From positions 1 to 64,000 of the forward strand of contig JAJPGT010000088.1 in the NCBI GenBank assembly GCA_021325655.1: DNA of 64,000 nucleotides, given 5' to 3'. Source of the DNA: Pseudomonadota bacterium (GTDB taxonomy: Bacteria > Chloroflexota > UBA6077 > JAJPGT01). The notes below the pieces were generated by a model. That model worked only from the letters and a program-made list of their open reading frames with translations. It was not told the DNA's origin and searched no databases. The translations under genes were made by a program, and so were the position numbers. The stretch's first letter is position 1, and each line of letters opens with the position of its first letter. Below are positions 15,908-26,400 of the stretch, piece by piece.

Positions 15908-16714
15908 ATGCCCGCCTCGCCACGTCTGCTCAGCCGCCGCGTCTTCCTGCACACCCTCGCCCTGGGGCTTGCGGCCAGCGTCGTCGCTCGCCCGTGGCGC
16001 GCCCGGGCTCAGGAGATCCCCTGGACCGCCATCGGGTTCTCCCAGGGCGGGCTTCCGCTGGTGATCCACCACCTGGGCGACGGCCCGAGGCGGGTGCTGC
16101 TGCTGGGCGGTCAGCACGGCGCACCGGAGGCGAACACGATCCAGCTCGTGCAATCCCTCATGGATCACTTCGCGGCGCATCCCGAAGAGCTGCCAGCCGG
16201 GGTGGGGCTGGACTGCCTGCCGATCGGAAACCCGGATGGCGCCGCGACCGGGACGCGGCAATACCTGGATGGGGTCGACCCGAACCGCAATTGGGGCGGC
16301 TCGGACTGGCAGGCGGACGCCTACGATTCAGACGGCCACTTTCGCCGGGGGCTGGGCGGACCGGAGCCGTTCTCCGAGCAGGAGACGCGAGCCTTGCGCG
16401 ACTGGCTGCTCCAGAACCGCCCGGCGCTGGTCGTGAACTACCACAGCGCGGGCGGTTTCCTGTTCGGAGCGCGCCAGGGACTGACGGGCGTGATCGCCCA
16501 GACCTACGCCGATGCTAGCGGCTACTTCCGGCCTCGGCCGGGCGGCCCCAGCCCATTGCCCTACCGGGCCACGGGGAGCCTGAACGTCTGGCTCAGCGAG
16601 CAGGGCATCCCCGGCCTGCTCGTCGAGCTGGACAGCACGACCGACCCGGAGGTCGAGCGCAATCTGGCCGCGCTCCGGGCGGTGCTGCCGCTGCTCGCCG
16701 CCCCTGCCGGGTAA
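15908..16714 (+). CDS. Exported M14-type zinc carboxypeptidase (MpaA-like)
   Basis: A 268-residue secreted enzyme. The N-terminus LLSRRVFLHTLALGLAASVVA is a twin-arginine signal, so it is exported folded. Zinc ligands are visible as HGAPE (H-x-x-E) and the later NYHSAG; the substrate-binding DPNRNW and the catalytic Glu in LLVELDS are all present, so it should be active. Relatives remove C-terminal or D-amino residues, including murein peptide trimming. It is joined to hyuB by a 4-base gap. Trimming peptides outside the membrane to feed the uptake systems is a plausible job but unproven. Confidence 0.88.
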   Translation: MPASPRLLSRRVFLHTLALGLAASVVARPWRARAQEIPWTAIGFSQGGLPLVIHHLGDGPRRVLLLGGQHGAPEANTIQLVQSLMDHFAAHPEELPAGVGLDCLPIGNPDGAATGTRQYLDGVDPNRNWGGSDWQADAYDSDGHFRRGLGGPEPFSEQETRALRDWLLQNRPALVVNYHSAGGFLFGARQGLTGVIAQTYADASGYFRPRPGGPSPLPYRATGSLNVWLSEQGIPGLLVELDSTTDPEVERNLAALRAVLPLLAAPAG

Positions 16715-16743
16715 CGGCCCGCTCCGTTCTGAGGTCTCCGCCC

Positions 16744-16791
16744 GCCCGGGAGGCCGGGCAGCCTGGTTATCCCAGGCGCCCCCTCCCGGGC
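16744..16791. terminator. Bidirectional terminator between converging genes
   Basis: Outer arms GCCCGGGAGG/CCTCCCGGGC (16744-16753, 16782-16791) enclose inner arms GCCTGG/CCAGGC. It lies between the M14 peptidase stop and the aldehyde dehydrogenase stop. Confidence 0.7.
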
Positions 16792-16829
16792 CGCTGGGGC
16801 GCGGGGAACCGGCGTAGACGTGGCCGCGG

Positions 16830-18314
16830 CTACCCGTGGTTGATGTAGACCGTCTTGACCTTGGTGAAGAACTCCACCGCTTCGCGCCCCTGCTCGTGCG
16901 GACCGAAGCCCGAGGCCTTCACCCCGCCGAACGGCAGGTGGACCTCGCCGCCGAGCGTGGGCTGGTTGACGTTGGCGATCCCCACGTCCACCCGCTCCAC
17001 GAAGCGGAACGCGGCTCGCAGGTCGCGGGTATACAGCGACGCCGAGAGGCCATACTCCACCGCGTTGGCCGCCTCGAACGCCGCTTCGACATCGGGGACG
17101 CGAATGACGGACAGCACCGGGCCGAAGATCTCCTCCCGCGCGATCCGCATCTCGGGGGAAACGCGGTCGAACACGGTTGGAGCGACCCAGTTGCCCGGTG
17201 GCAGGTCGCCCAGTTGGGCGGCGTAGACCTGCTGCGCCCCTTCCTCGGCGCCGATCTTCAGGTATTCCAGCACGGTGCTACGCTGCTCGGGCGTCACTGC
17301 AGGACCCACGTCCGTGTCGTCGCGGGTGCCATCGCCCACGCGGTAGGCTTGGGCACGGGCGATGAGCTTGTCGAGGAAGGCGTCGGCGATGGACTCCTGC
17401 ACGATCGCCCGGCTGGTCGCGGTGCAGCGCTGGCCGGTGGAGCCGAACGCGCCCTCGGCGATGCCGGCCACCGCAAGATCCAGGTCCGCGTCCGCCAGGA
17501 CGATCGCCGCGTTCTTGCCGCCCAGCTCGCCCTGGAACGGCACCCCGCGTCGAGCCAGCCGGGCGGCGACGTGGCGGCCGGTGCTGGTGCTGCCGGTCAG
17601 GCTCACCGCCTGGACCTCCGGCGCGTCCAGCAGCGCCTCGCCCGCACCGCCACCCCGGGCGACGAGCACGTTGAGGACCCCATCGGGCAGGCCCGCCTCC
17701 TGGTAGATCTCAGCCAGGCGAACAGCGCAAGCCGGGGTGGCCGAGGCTGGCTTCAGGATCACGCTGTTGCCCGCCACCAGCGCCGGGGCGACCTTCCAGG
17801 CCGGGATCGCGATCGGGAAGTTCCAGGGGGTGATCGCAACCACCACGCCGAGCGGCTGGCGGACGGTGCAGGCGAAGCGCCCGGCGAACTCCGAGGCGGA
17901 GGTGTAGCCGCCCAGCCGGCGCCCCTCGCCGGCGCAGAACTCCGTAATGTTGATCGCCCGGCGGACCTCGGCACGGCCGTCCTTGACCGCCTTGCCCTCC
18001 TCGAGCGCGATCAGCCGCGCCAGCTCCTCCAGGTGGTCCTCCATCAGACGCGCGGCCGTGAGCAGGACCTTGCCGCGGACCGGGGCTGGCGTGTTCCGCC
18101 ATTGCTCCCAGGCCCTGGCAGCGACGCGCACGGTCTCGTCGACTAGCGCCTGGTCGGCCGAGCGCATCGCCCCGAGCACCTGGTCGCTCCGGGCCGGGTT
18201 CCTTCGGATCAGGTCAGGCTCCTCGTCGCGCCGAACTCGCTTGCCGCCGATGAAGTGCGTGTACAGCCCCTCCAACGGCATCGCCTGCGCTTCCACAGGT
18301 GGCGTCGCAACCAT
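16830..18314 (-). CDS. NAD(P)-dependent aldehyde dehydrogenase, semialdehyde type
   Basis: A 494-residue cytoplasmic enzyme of the ALDH superfamily. The cofactor site ITPWNFPIAIPAWKVAPAL, the general base in GELGGKN and the catalytic Cys in GQRCTATS are all present, as is EEIFGPVLSV. The overall pattern (FIGGKRVR start, PFGGVKASGFGPHEQG end) resembles 2-oxoglutarate semialdehyde or succinate semialdehyde dehydrogenases. That would suit oxidation of carbon skeletons from amino acid or sugar breakdown, but the aldehyde cannot be named from sequence. It is a single gene, convergent with the peptidase. Confidence 0.9.
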   Translation of the reverse strand: MVATPPVEAQAMPLEGLYTHFIGGKRVRRDEEPDLIRRNPARSDQVLGAMRSADQALVDETVRVAARAWEQWRNTPAPVRGKVLLTAARLMEDHLEELARLIALEEGKAVKDGRAEVRRAINITEFCAGEGRRLGGYTSASEFAGRFACTVRQPLGVVVAITPWNFPIAIPAWKVAPALVAGNSVILKPASATPACAVRLAEIYQEAGLPDGVLNVLVARGGGAGEALLDAPEVQAVSLTGSTSTGRHVAARLARRGVPFQGELGGKNAAIVLADADLDLAVAGIAEGAFGSTGQRCTATSRAIVQESIADAFLDKLIARAQAYRVGDGTRDDTDVGPAVTPEQRSTVLEYLKIGAEEGAQQVYAAQLGDLPPGNWVAPTVFDRVSPEMRIAREEIFGPVLSVIRVPDVEAAFEAANAVEYGLSASLYTRDLRAAFRFVERVDVGIANVNQPTLGGEVHLPFGGVKASGFGPHEQGREAVEFFTKVKTVYINHG

Positions 18315-18565
18315 TGCTGCTCCCTCCTCTCGCCAGCGCCAGGGTGGCGCCGGCGTGGCTTCTCCGGGTCATGGGGTGGCCTGGCCAGGCACACGCCAGC
18401 CCCGCTGCAAGTCTATCCCATTCACCGCCAAGAGCCGTCATCGCATGGCGCCGTTGCCGGCCGCCGCGCCCCGCCGGAACAATAGGAGCCAGCGCCGCGC
18501 GTGAGTACGGTGGGCAGATGCGTGAACGTGGCGCGTGGCGCCGAAGCTCCGGAGGGGGGAGTGTC

Positions 18566-19078
18566 ATGCCGCGACTACCTGCCACTCGTCTCCGTGTCCT
18601 CGCCCTGTCGCTGGTCCTGCTGGGCCTCGGACTGGCCGTCGCGCTGCCAAGCGCGCTGGCCGACTCGACCGGCCGCTACTGGGGCTGGGTCGAGCTGCGA
18701 GGCGACACGGTCACCTACAACCTGCAGATCCCGGCGCCCGACATCGCCGCCGGCAACGTCTTCCTGCGGGCCAAGATCTTCGGCATCAAGGCCGACGGTG
18801 GCAAGGAGGTGATCTGCCAGCAGGCCGACCCGGCCGGGCTGACGGCGATCTCCTGCAGCAGCCCGAAGGACAAATACGCCAGTGCCTACGCCTCGGTCCG
18901 CTACAAGAACCTGCAGAGCGGCGATGGCGGGCTGTTCGACACCGACACCCTGGCAGTGGAAACGGTTGCCGCGGACCCGAACAAGGTCGTGATGAAGACC
19001 TTCGCCCCGGTGCTCACGCCCTGCGGCGCCGAGCGGGACGACAACCAGGAGAACGACAGCAACGAGAACTGCGACTGA
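18566..19078 (+). CDS. Secreted protein of unknown function
   Basis: A 170-residue protein with a clear Sec signal (RLRVLALSLVLLGLGLAVALPSALA, cleaved after ALA). The mature part is mixed beta-like with three Cys before the C-terminus and one penultimate to the end, and ends in an acidic Asn/Asp/Glu-rich tail (DDNQENDSNENCD). The ATG at 18566 has GGAGGGGGGA a few bases upstream, which outweighs the longer open frame before it. I recognise no family. A calcium- or surface-related extracellular role is only a guess from the acidic tail. Confidence 0.7.
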   Translation: MPRLPATRLRVLALSLVLLGLGLAVALPSALADSTGRYWGWVELRGDTVTYNLQIPAPDIAAGNVFLRAKIFGIKADGGKEVICQQADPAGLTAISCSSPKDKYASAYASVRYKNLQSGDGGLFDTDTLAVETVAADPNKVVMKTFAPVLTPCGAERDDNQENDSNENCD

Positions 19079-19151
19079 CCTCCGCGTGCCCGCGCGTTCG
19101 CTGAGCGCCAGCGCACTCGACGGCGGCGGCCGCCGCTCGCTACCATAGCGC

Positions 19152-20366
19152 GTGTTTTCCGCGCGCGCCGTCTCTCGGGTTGTGCCCAGCACAACGGCTC
19201 GCTGGAGTGTTCGCTGGCTTGCGCTCTGGCAGGCTCGGGCGCTGCCGCTCTGGTTCGCGCGCTACGTCCTGCTGCCCTGCGCGACCACGCGCCTGGCGCT
19301 GCTCCTAGTTGGATTTCTCGGGCACGAGTTCGTCCGGGGGCCGAGCAACAAGAAGGCCGGCGACGTCTCCTCCCAGGTCTGGATCAGCATCTGGAACCAC
19401 TGGGACTCCTGGTGGTACCTGTCCATCGTCCATAACGGCTACAGCTACAAGCCGGACAGCTTCACTACCACCGCGTTCTGGCCCCTGTACCCCTGGCTCA
19501 TCAAGGCCGCGTCACTGCTCACCGGAGCGGCGACGAACGAAAGCTGGGCGCTGCTCGGGATCGTCCTATCGAACCTGCTGCTGCTGGTCGGGCTCGGCTA
19601 CCTGGCAGCGCTGGTGCGGCTGGACTTCGACCCGGCCACGGCGGGGCGGACGGTGCTGTACCTGCTGGTCTTTCCCACCAGCCTGTTTCTGTCCGCCGTC
19701 TACCCGGAATCGCTGTTCCTGCTCCTGTCCGCCGCGGCGTTCTACTATGCCCGGCGGCAGTCCTGGTGGCTCACCGGGGTGCTGGCGGGCCTGGCGACGC
19801 TCTCCCGGCCATTAGGCGTGCTGCTCGTCGTGCCGCTCGGGGTGGAATATCTGCTGCAGCGTGGCGTCCGGCCGCGCGCGCTGCTCCGGCCCGCCCTGCT
19901 GGCGTTCGGCCTCGCTCCGGCGGCGTTCCTCGGTTGGGCCTACTATCTGTACCTGCTGTCCGGCAATCCATTCCTGGTCCACGACGCCCACGCCGCCTGG
20001 CGCCAGCACCTGAGCAACCCGATCAGCACGCTATGGGCGAACCTGCAGCACGCGCCGATGCTGCGCGGCCCCCAGCATCCGCTCCTGGATCTCCTCTTCG
20101 TCCTGCTGCTGCTGGTGCTGGCAGCGGCGGCCTGGCGGCTGACCCGTCCGAGCTACGCGCTGTTCGCCAGCCTGTTCCTGCTCATGGTGATCTCGCGCGG
20201 CTCGCTCGTCTCTGTCATCCGCTACGCGCTCGAGCTGTTCCCACTGTTCCTGGTGCTCGCGCTGGCGGGGCGGAACGTGGTGTTCCACCAGCTCTACGTC
20301 GCCGTCGGCCTGGCTCTGGCCAGTCTGTTCATGGTGATGTTCGCGCTCGGCTACTGGGTCGCCTGA
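19152..20366 (+). CDS. PIG-V-like membrane mannosyltransferase (GT-C fold)
   Basis: A 404-residue membrane protein with about ten transmembrane segments. Hallmarks of bacterial PIG-V/GPI mannosyltransferase 2 homologues are present: WNHWDSWWYLSIVHNGY after the first helix (the acidic WD pair is the likely catalytic site), AFWPLYPWLI, and FPTSLFLSAVYPESLFLLL. It should transfer a sugar from a polyprenyl-phosphate donor on the outer face of the membrane. No ribosome site precedes the GTG at 19152, so the start is uncertain and could be a little downstream. It has no glycan genes beside it. Confidence 0.82.
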   Translation: MFSARAVSRVVPSTTARWSVRWLALWQARALPLWFARYVLLPCATTRLALLLVGFLGHEFVRGPSNKKAGDVSSQVWISIWNHWDSWWYLSIVHNGYSYKPDSFTTTAFWPLYPWLIKAASLLTGAATNESWALLGIVLSNLLLLVGLGYLAALVRLDFDPATAGRTVLYLLVFPTSLFLSAVYPESLFLLLSAAAFYYARRQSWWLTGVLAGLATLSRPLGVLLVVPLGVEYLLQRGVRPRALLRPALLAFGLAPAAFLGWAYYLYLLSGNPFLVHDAHAAWRQHLSNPISTLWANLQHAPMLRGPQHPLLDLLFVLLLLVLAAAAWRLTRPSYALFASLFLLMVISRGSLVSVIRYALELFPLFLVLALAGRNVVFHQLYVAVGLALASLFMVMFALGYWVA

Positions 20367-20390
20367 CCGGCTGTGCGGAACTCATGCGCG

Positions 20391-20419
20391 TTGACGGCGG
20401 CGCGGCACCCATCTACAGT
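20391..20419 (+). promoter_or_regulatory. Sigma-70-type promoter for the amidase gene
   Basis: TTGACG (20391-20396), a 17-base spacer and TACAGT (20414-20419) lie 40 bases before the amidase start, with a GGAGG ribosome site in between. This gives the amidase its own promoter. Confidence 0.65.
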
Positions 20420-20458
20420 GGTCGCGGCTGCCTACCGGGCGCGTGGTTGGAGGTGCTC

Positions 20459-21928
20459 ATGGACGCCACCGAGCTGTGCTTTCTGTCCGCTACTGAGCTG
20501 GCGGCGGGCTACCGGGCGCGGCGGTTCTCGCCCTCAGAGGTGGTCGAGGCCGTGCTCGCCCGCATCGAGGCAGTCAACCCACTGGTGAACGCCTACTGCA
20601 CAGTGACGGCAGAGCACGCCCGCGCCGAAGCGCGCGAGGCGGACGCGGCGCTGATGCGCGGGGCACTGCGGGGGCCACTGCACGGAGTGCCGGTGTCGAT
20701 CAAGGATCTCATCCCGACGCGGGGCATCCGCACCACCTACGGCTCGCGCGTTTACGAGCACCACGTGCCGGATGAGGACTCACCCGTTGTGGCTCGGCTG
20801 AAGGCGGCCGGGGCGATTGTGCTCGGCAAGACGAACACATCGGAGTTCGGCTGGAAATCGCCGACCGACAATCTGCTGTTCGGGCCCACCCGCAATCCCT
20901 GGAATCTGTCGCGCACTGCGGCCGGCTCCAGCGGCGGGGCGGGCGCGGCGGTAGCGACTGGCCTGGGGCCAATCGCGATCGGCTCGGACGGCGGTGGGTC
21001 GATCCGCCAGCCGGCGAGCTTCTGCGGGGTGTTCGGGTTGAAGCCATCGTTCGGGCTCGTCCCGAATTATCCCCCAACCGTGGTCGACACCTTCTGCTCC
21101 ACCGGGCCGCTAACCCGCACTGTGCGGGATGCAGCGCTGACGCTGAACTGCATCGCCGGGCCGGACGAACGAGACTGGTTCATCCACCCTCGCCCAGACG
21201 TGGATTACCTGGCGGCCTGCGAGGGCGGGCTGCGCGGGGCGCGGGTTGCCTGGAGCCCGGACCTGGGCTACGCGGTGGTAGACCCGGAGGTTCGGCAGAT
21301 CACCACGGCCGCGGTGGAGCGCTTCCGCGACCTCGGTTGCGAGGTGGAGGAGGCAGCGCCGGGCTGGCCGGAGCCGTCGGAGCTGTTCCACGTGCTGTTC
21401 TACGGGCTGTTCGGCGCAGTGGTGGAGGACCTCATTCCCCAGTGGGGCGAGCAGCTCGACCCCGGCCTGCATTGGATTCGCGAGCTGGGCCGGCAGTACA
21501 GCGCGTTCGACGTCTCGCGGGCGCTCCAGCAGCGGATCGCCCTCCAGGAAACGGCGCGGCGGTTCTTCGAGCGCTACGATTTCCTGGTGACCCCGACGAT
21601 GACGCTCCCGCCGTTCCCGGTGGGGATCAGCTACCCGCGCGAGGTGGCGGGGCGCCCGGTGCGCGGGATGCAGTGGACCGCCTTTACCTTCCCCTTCAAC
21701 CTGACCGGGCAGCCGGCGGCGACGATGCCCTGTGGCTGGACCTCGGAAGGGCTGCCGATCGGGCTGCAGGTAGTGGGGCGCGGCCGCGACGACGCCAGCG
21801 TGCTGCGCGCCTGCGCCGCCTTCGAGCAGGTAGCGCCGTGGCAGGAGCGCCGGCCGACGCTGGACCCGGCCCAGGCCGGCGCGCTGGCCGGCCGGGCGAC
21901 GGAGAGCGGCACCGCCAGCCCGTTCTAA
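20459..21928 (+). CDS. Amidase signature family hydrolase (first paralogue)
   Basis: A 489-residue cytoplasmic amidase. The Ser-cisSer-Lys triad is visible: Lys in VSIKDL, cis-Ser in AGSSGGAGAAV and nucleophile Ser in SDGGGSIRQPA. Length is standard. The ATG at 20459 has TGGAGG at a 5-base spacing. It is clearly paralogous to the amidase at 39003-40424: both begin MDATELCF and end with the same P-G-Y/W segment order, so one duplication seems likely. It cleaves a carboxylic amide to acid and ammonia; the substrate is unknown, but neighbours suggest products of ring opening. Confidence 0.92.
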   Translation: MDATELCFLSATELAAGYRARRFSPSEVVEAVLARIEAVNPLVNAYCTVTAEHARAEAREADAALMRGALRGPLHGVPVSIKDLIPTRGIRTTYGSRVYEHHVPDEDSPVVARLKAAGAIVLGKTNTSEFGWKSPTDNLLFGPTRNPWNLSRTAAGSSGGAGAAVATGLGPIAIGSDGGGSIRQPASFCGVFGLKPSFGLVPNYPPTVVDTFCSTGPLTRTVRDAALTLNCIAGPDERDWFIHPRPDVDYLAACEGGLRGARVAWSPDLGYAVVDPEVRQITTAAVERFRDLGCEVEEAAPGWPEPSELFHVLFYGLFGAVVEDLIPQWGEQLDPGLHWIRELGRQYSAFDVSRALQQRIALQETARRFFERYDFLVTPTMTLPPFPVGISYPREVAGRPVRGMQWTAFTFPFNLTGQPAATMPCGWTSEGLPIGLQVVGRGRDDASVLRACAAFEQVAPWQERRPTLDPAQAGALAGRATESGTASPF

Positions 21929-21994
21929 CGCGCCGCGCAGGATCGTCCGGCGCCCGTCACCCGCGGGGAGGTGGTCGCCCTATGCGGAGCGACC

Positions 21995-22039
21995 GCGGTG
22001 TGCGGGTTGGCGCGGTGCAGCCCGACCCGTGCACACCGC
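21995..22039. terminator. Imperfect hairpin between converging genes
   Basis: GCGGTGTGC-GGGT (21995-22007) pairs with ACCCGTGCACACCGC (22025-22039) with a two-base bulge. It lies between the amidase and the aldo/keto reductase, which converge here. Confidence 0.45.
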
Positions 22040-22096
22040 GCCTCGTCTCAATCAGGGGCACCACCGGGCCGAGATCAGCAGAGTCCGCCACCCCCT

Positions 22097-22963
22097 TCAG
22101 GCCCAGGCTCCAACGAACGGGGTATGGTACTGGCCCGCGCTGGCAAGCAGCGCCTGCTGGGCGGCCGCGTCCAGCGGGCGGGCGCGCTCGGCGGCCTCAA
22201 GGAACTTCGGCAGCAGGGTCACGTCTCCGACGCTGCAGAGCGTGGCGACCGGCTGGGACAGGGCGAAGGCGACCGCGCGGTCGATGGTCGGCTGGTCGTC
22301 CAGCGGCTCGTACCAGGTGGTGTAGGTCCTGGGACGCTCCCCCCAGGAATCCTTCGCAATCGCCTTGATCACGTGGACGCCGACGTCGCGCTCCTGGCAG
22401 AGCCGCAGCAGCGCCTCAGCGTCGCGGCGGTACTCCGGGATCGACCAGAGGACGAAGTTGATCGGGAACATCACCGTGTCGAAGTCGAAGCGGCGCAGCG
22501 CCTCCAGGAACGTGCCCGGCGCGTCGTGGAAGTGTCCAGTGATGCCGAGCCACCTGACCAGCCCCTCGTCGCGCGCCTCGACCAGCGCCTCCAGCGCCCC
22601 GCCCCTGGCGGTGCAGCGGTCGAGCTCCGCCCGCTTGCCGACCGAGTGGAGCTGGTAGAGGTCGAAGCGCTCCACCCCAAGCCGTTCCAGTGAACGATGC
22701 AGCTCCGCCTTCGCCCTGTCGCGGGTGCGCTCCAGGGTCTTGCAGCCGAGGAAGACACGCTCGCGGATGCGGGGCATCCAGGGGGCGAGGCGCAGCTCGG
22801 CCTCGCCGTAGCTCGGCGCCACGTCGAAATGGTTGACTCCGTGGTCGAGGGCCATCTCGACCGCCTGGTCGGCCACTGCCTGCGGGGCCACGCCGATAGC
22901 GAAGCCACCCAGGGTGACGACGCTGCTCATGTGTCCGGTCCGTCCCAGTCGCCGCCGTTCCAT
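22097..22963 (-). CDS. Aldo/keto reductase
   Basis: A 288-residue TIM-barrel oxidoreductase using NADPH. The catalytic tetrad is complete: Asp and Tyr in HFDVAPSYGEAE, Lys in FLGCKTLERT and His in LYQLHSVG. The start ATG at 22963 has GGAGG at five bases; a GTG at 22975 is possible but lacks support. The protein is a little short and diverged after residue 150, where relatives with a C-terminal ferredoxin domain continue; here there is none. Substrate unknown. It is a single gene with no operon partner. Confidence 0.88.
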   Translation of the reverse strand: MERRRLGRTGHMSSVVTLGGFAIGVAPQAVADQAVEMALDHGVNHFDVAPSYGEAELRLAPWMPRIRERVFLGCKTLERTRDRAKAELHRSLERLGVERFDLYQLHSVGKRAELDRCTARGGALEALVEARDEGLVRWLGITGHFHDAPGTFLEALRRFDFDTVMFPINFVLWSIPEYRRDAEALLRLCQERDVGVHVIKAIAKDSWGERPRTYTTWYEPLDDQPTIDRAVAFALSQPVATLCSVGDVTLLPKFLEAAERARPLDAAAQQALLASAGQYHTPFVGAWA

Positions 22964-23147
22964 GATGGCCTCCACCGTACTACCTCGCTCTATGGTGCCT
23001 GCTTGTCTCGTCGCGCGCCACCCGGCCCTGTTCTTCGCCCGCCCCGGCCAGAGGCAGGGGCGTAGCCCAGCGAAGCCGCTCCTGGGCGCCGCACAGGCTC
23101 CCGCCCCAGCATGGCGAGAACAAGTTCGTTACACCCGTTACAGAAGC

Positions 23148-23176
23148 TTGAAGCGGCCCGGGTATGGTGTTACACT
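23148..23176 (+). promoter_or_regulatory. Promoter with long leader before the beta-helix gene
   Basis: TTGAAG (23148-23153), 17 bases, then TACACT (23171-23176) preceded by TGT, an extended -10. It leaves a leader of about 225 bases before the gene start at 23410. A second AT-rich stretch (TATATATT, 23180-23187) follows directly. The leader shows no riboswitch consensus that I recognise. Confidence 0.6.
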
Positions 23177-23409
23177 GGCTATATATTCGTAGCGTGGAGG
23201 AGGTAGAAGGGCCGCTGTGCTACGCCGTGCGCGTCCTGGCGCCTCACATACGCGGGGAACGAGACGGGCACGTCGAGTACGGTCGCTCGCGCGGAGCGAT
23301 CCGGTTCCTGGCCTGATCCCATTCTGGCACTGCCAGGCGAGCGGGGACACCGCCCTGCGCTTATGCCGCGATGCGGATCGACGCCGTCGAGGCAACGGGG
23401 AGGTGTTCC

Positions 23410-26400
23410 ATGGTAGCGGGCCGAACTGCTGCATTAGCGCTCGCGTGCGGGCTGTTTCTAGCATTCATCGGCGGGGCTGCATCTGCTCTCGCCCGCGCGC
23501 CGGCCAGCTCTACCCTGTGCGGTGCGATCTCGAGCAACACCACACTCACCCCGGCCGGCAGTCCGTATATCGTGACGTGCGATGTGACCGTTAATTCCGG
23601 GGTCACGCTCACTATCCAACCCGGGACGACCCTGCAGTTCAACCAGGACTTTGGGATGACCATCTATGGGACGCTGACTGCTGTTGGCACCTCGGCGTCT
23701 CACATCGTCTTCACAGCGAATACTGCCACCCCGGTCGCCGGCTTCTGGAAAGGAATCACCTTCCAGACGCGCAGCTCAACTGGCCAGCTTCAGTACGCGG
23801 TGGTCAGCTACGGCGGTGGCAACGGCTTCGGCAACGTCTACTCCAACGCAACAACCCTGTCCATCCAGAATACGACCATCTCGTCCAGTAGCAAGCACGG
23901 GCTGTACGCCACCGACCCGACCAGCCTTACGCTCTCCAGCAATACCTTTCAGAACAACACCAAGTACGCCGCCTACCTCACCTATTCCGGGTTGGCTCTG
24001 ACGCCGGCCGAGCGTCAGCGGCTGCAGCGAGCCCACCCACGGGTCGCACTGGGAGTCGCCGCTGGCGGCAACGTTGCGACGGGCAACGGCACCAACGGCA
24101 TCGGGCTGCAGGGCACAATGAACATCACTAGCTTCTTGGACCTGCCCGGCGCAGCCGTCCCTTACGTGGTCGATGGCCTGACTGTCACCAGCGGGACGAC
24201 GCTGTCCCTGGCCGCCGGGACCGTGGTGAAGTTCAGCACTGCGACGACTTCCCTGGTCATCAATGGGAGCTTGTCCTCGCCAGGGACCGGGGCCAGCCCG
24301 ATTGTCTTCACCAGCCTCAAGGACGACACCGCCGCGGGCGATACCAATAACGACGGCGCCGGGAGCACTCCCGGCCCTGGCGACTGGCAGACCATCCAGA
24401 TCAACGCCGGGGGCGGCGCCAGCTTTGCCTCCTCGGCGATCCGCTATGGTGGCTACACACCCTGCTGCGCGAATCCGTCGAACGTACTCGTCAACGGCGG
24501 CAATCTGACCTTGACCAACTCGACGGTCAGCAACAGCGCAAGCAACGGCATCACCGCCGTTAACCCGACCGGTCTGACGCTGACGAGCGCCACGTTTACC
24601 GGCAACGTGAACTATGCTGCCTATGTCACCCTGAGCGGCTCGACGAGCGCGTTGACCGCGGCCATCAGCGGGATGACCGCCACCGGCAATGGCAAGAACG
24701 GGATCGGCCTCGCCGGTACGGTGGGCGCGACGACCTCGCTCTCCGGCAACCCCGGTGCGCCCTACATCATCGACGGCCTCACGGTCGGCGGCGGGAACAC
24801 CTTGACCATCCAGGCCGGCACCGTCGTGAAGTTCAGCGGCCCCAGCGCGGCCCTTACGGTCAACGGCGCGTTATCGGTGCCGGGCACGTCAATCAGCCCG
24901 GTGACGTTCACCAGCATCAAGGACGACTCGGTCGGCGGGGATACGAACAACGACGGATCCGGGAGTAGCCCGAATCCCGGCGACTGGCAGACCGTCCAGA
25001 TTAACGCGGGCGGCAGCGCCAACCTGTCGTACACGACGCTGAGCTACGGCGGCTACACCGGATTCGGTTCCTCCACCGGTGACATCTACCTGAACGGCGG
25101 GAGCCTGACCCTGGACCACTCGACTGTGTCCAGGAGCGCCACAATCGGAATCAATGGCTACAGCCCGATCGCGCTGACGCTGACCAACGACACGTTGAGC
25201 GCAAACGCCGGCCGCGCCGTGTTCCTCACCTTCGCCTCCAGCGCGTTCAATCCAACCCTGAGCGGCAATACCGCGACCGGCAACGGGACCAACTCGATCA
25301 GCCTGTCGGGCACCGTCGGGGCGTCAAGCAGCCTCCCGGGCGCTCCCGGCATCCCGTATGTCATCGATTCTCTGGGGTTGACGGTCGCGGCCGGCAACAC
25401 CCTGACATTTCAGCAGGGCGCAGTCGTGAAGTTCGCTGGAGCGACCACCAGCCTGGCCGTGAACGGCTCGCTCGTCGCTTCGGGCACCTCAACCGCCCCG
25501 GTGACCTTCACCAGCATTAAGGATGACACGCTCGGCGGGGACACGAACGGCGACGGCAGCGCCACCAGCCCGGCCGGCGGTGACTGGCTGACCATTCAGA
25601 TCAACGCTGGCGGCGCGGCTAACCTGACCTTCACCACCGTCAAGTACGGCGGCTACGCCGGATACGGCTCCTCGCAGGCAAACGTATGGATCAACGGGGG
25701 CAGCCTCTCCACCACCAACGCCACCATCGCCAACAGCGCGACCAGCGGCGTGAACGCCGCGGCCAGCGCAACGCTCACCCTCAAGAGCACGAAGTTCCTG
25801 CGCAACGGGGCGTACGGCGTGTATGCCTACGCTCCCGCAGCGCTGACGTCCACCTCGAGCACGTTCCAGAACAACCCTAGCTACGCTGCCTACATCTACT
25901 TCTATAACAGCGGCCTCACCCCGACGATCAGCGGGACGGTCGCCACCGCGAACGGCAAGAATGGCATTGGCCTGGGCGGGACGATCACCGCAGCGACCAG
26001 TCTCCCGGGGCCGATTGGCACCAGCGTTCCGTATATCATCGACAGCGGGCTCACCGTGGCGAGCGGCGCGACATTGACCATCCAACCAAAGGCGGTGCTC
26101 AAGTTCAGTGGTACGACAGCCAGCCTCGCCGTGAACGGCTCGCTCCAAGTACCGGGCACGTCTGCAAGCCCGGTAACCTTCACCAGCATCAAGGACGACA
26201 CGATCGCCGGCGACACCAATGGTGACGGCAGCGGCACCAGCCCGGCACCGGGCGATTGGCTCACCGTCCAGATCAATGCTGGAGGGAGCGCGAACCTGAC
26301 CTTCACGATGCTCCGCTACGGCGGGTACATCGGCGGAGGGGCCCTCGCGAATCTCTCTGTCTCTGGCGGAAGCCTCACGTTCACCAGCAGCACCACTACC

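Noticed and set aside
13882-15954. A 690-codon open frame antisense to hyuB
   Set aside because: It has biased, low-complexity composition with no motif. The hyuB frame on the other strand carries all family signatures.
23194-23316. A 40-codon frame in the leader of the beta-helix gene (starts GTG, 11-18 bases after the expected transcription start)
   Set aside because: It reads like a plausible peptide but has no ribosome site and no family. It is too short to support without conservation data.
23316-23405. Possible cyclic-di-GMP riboswitch in the beta-helix leader
   Set aside because: The GCAACGGGG-like piece is the only resemblance; the conserved GACGCAAAG core is not there.
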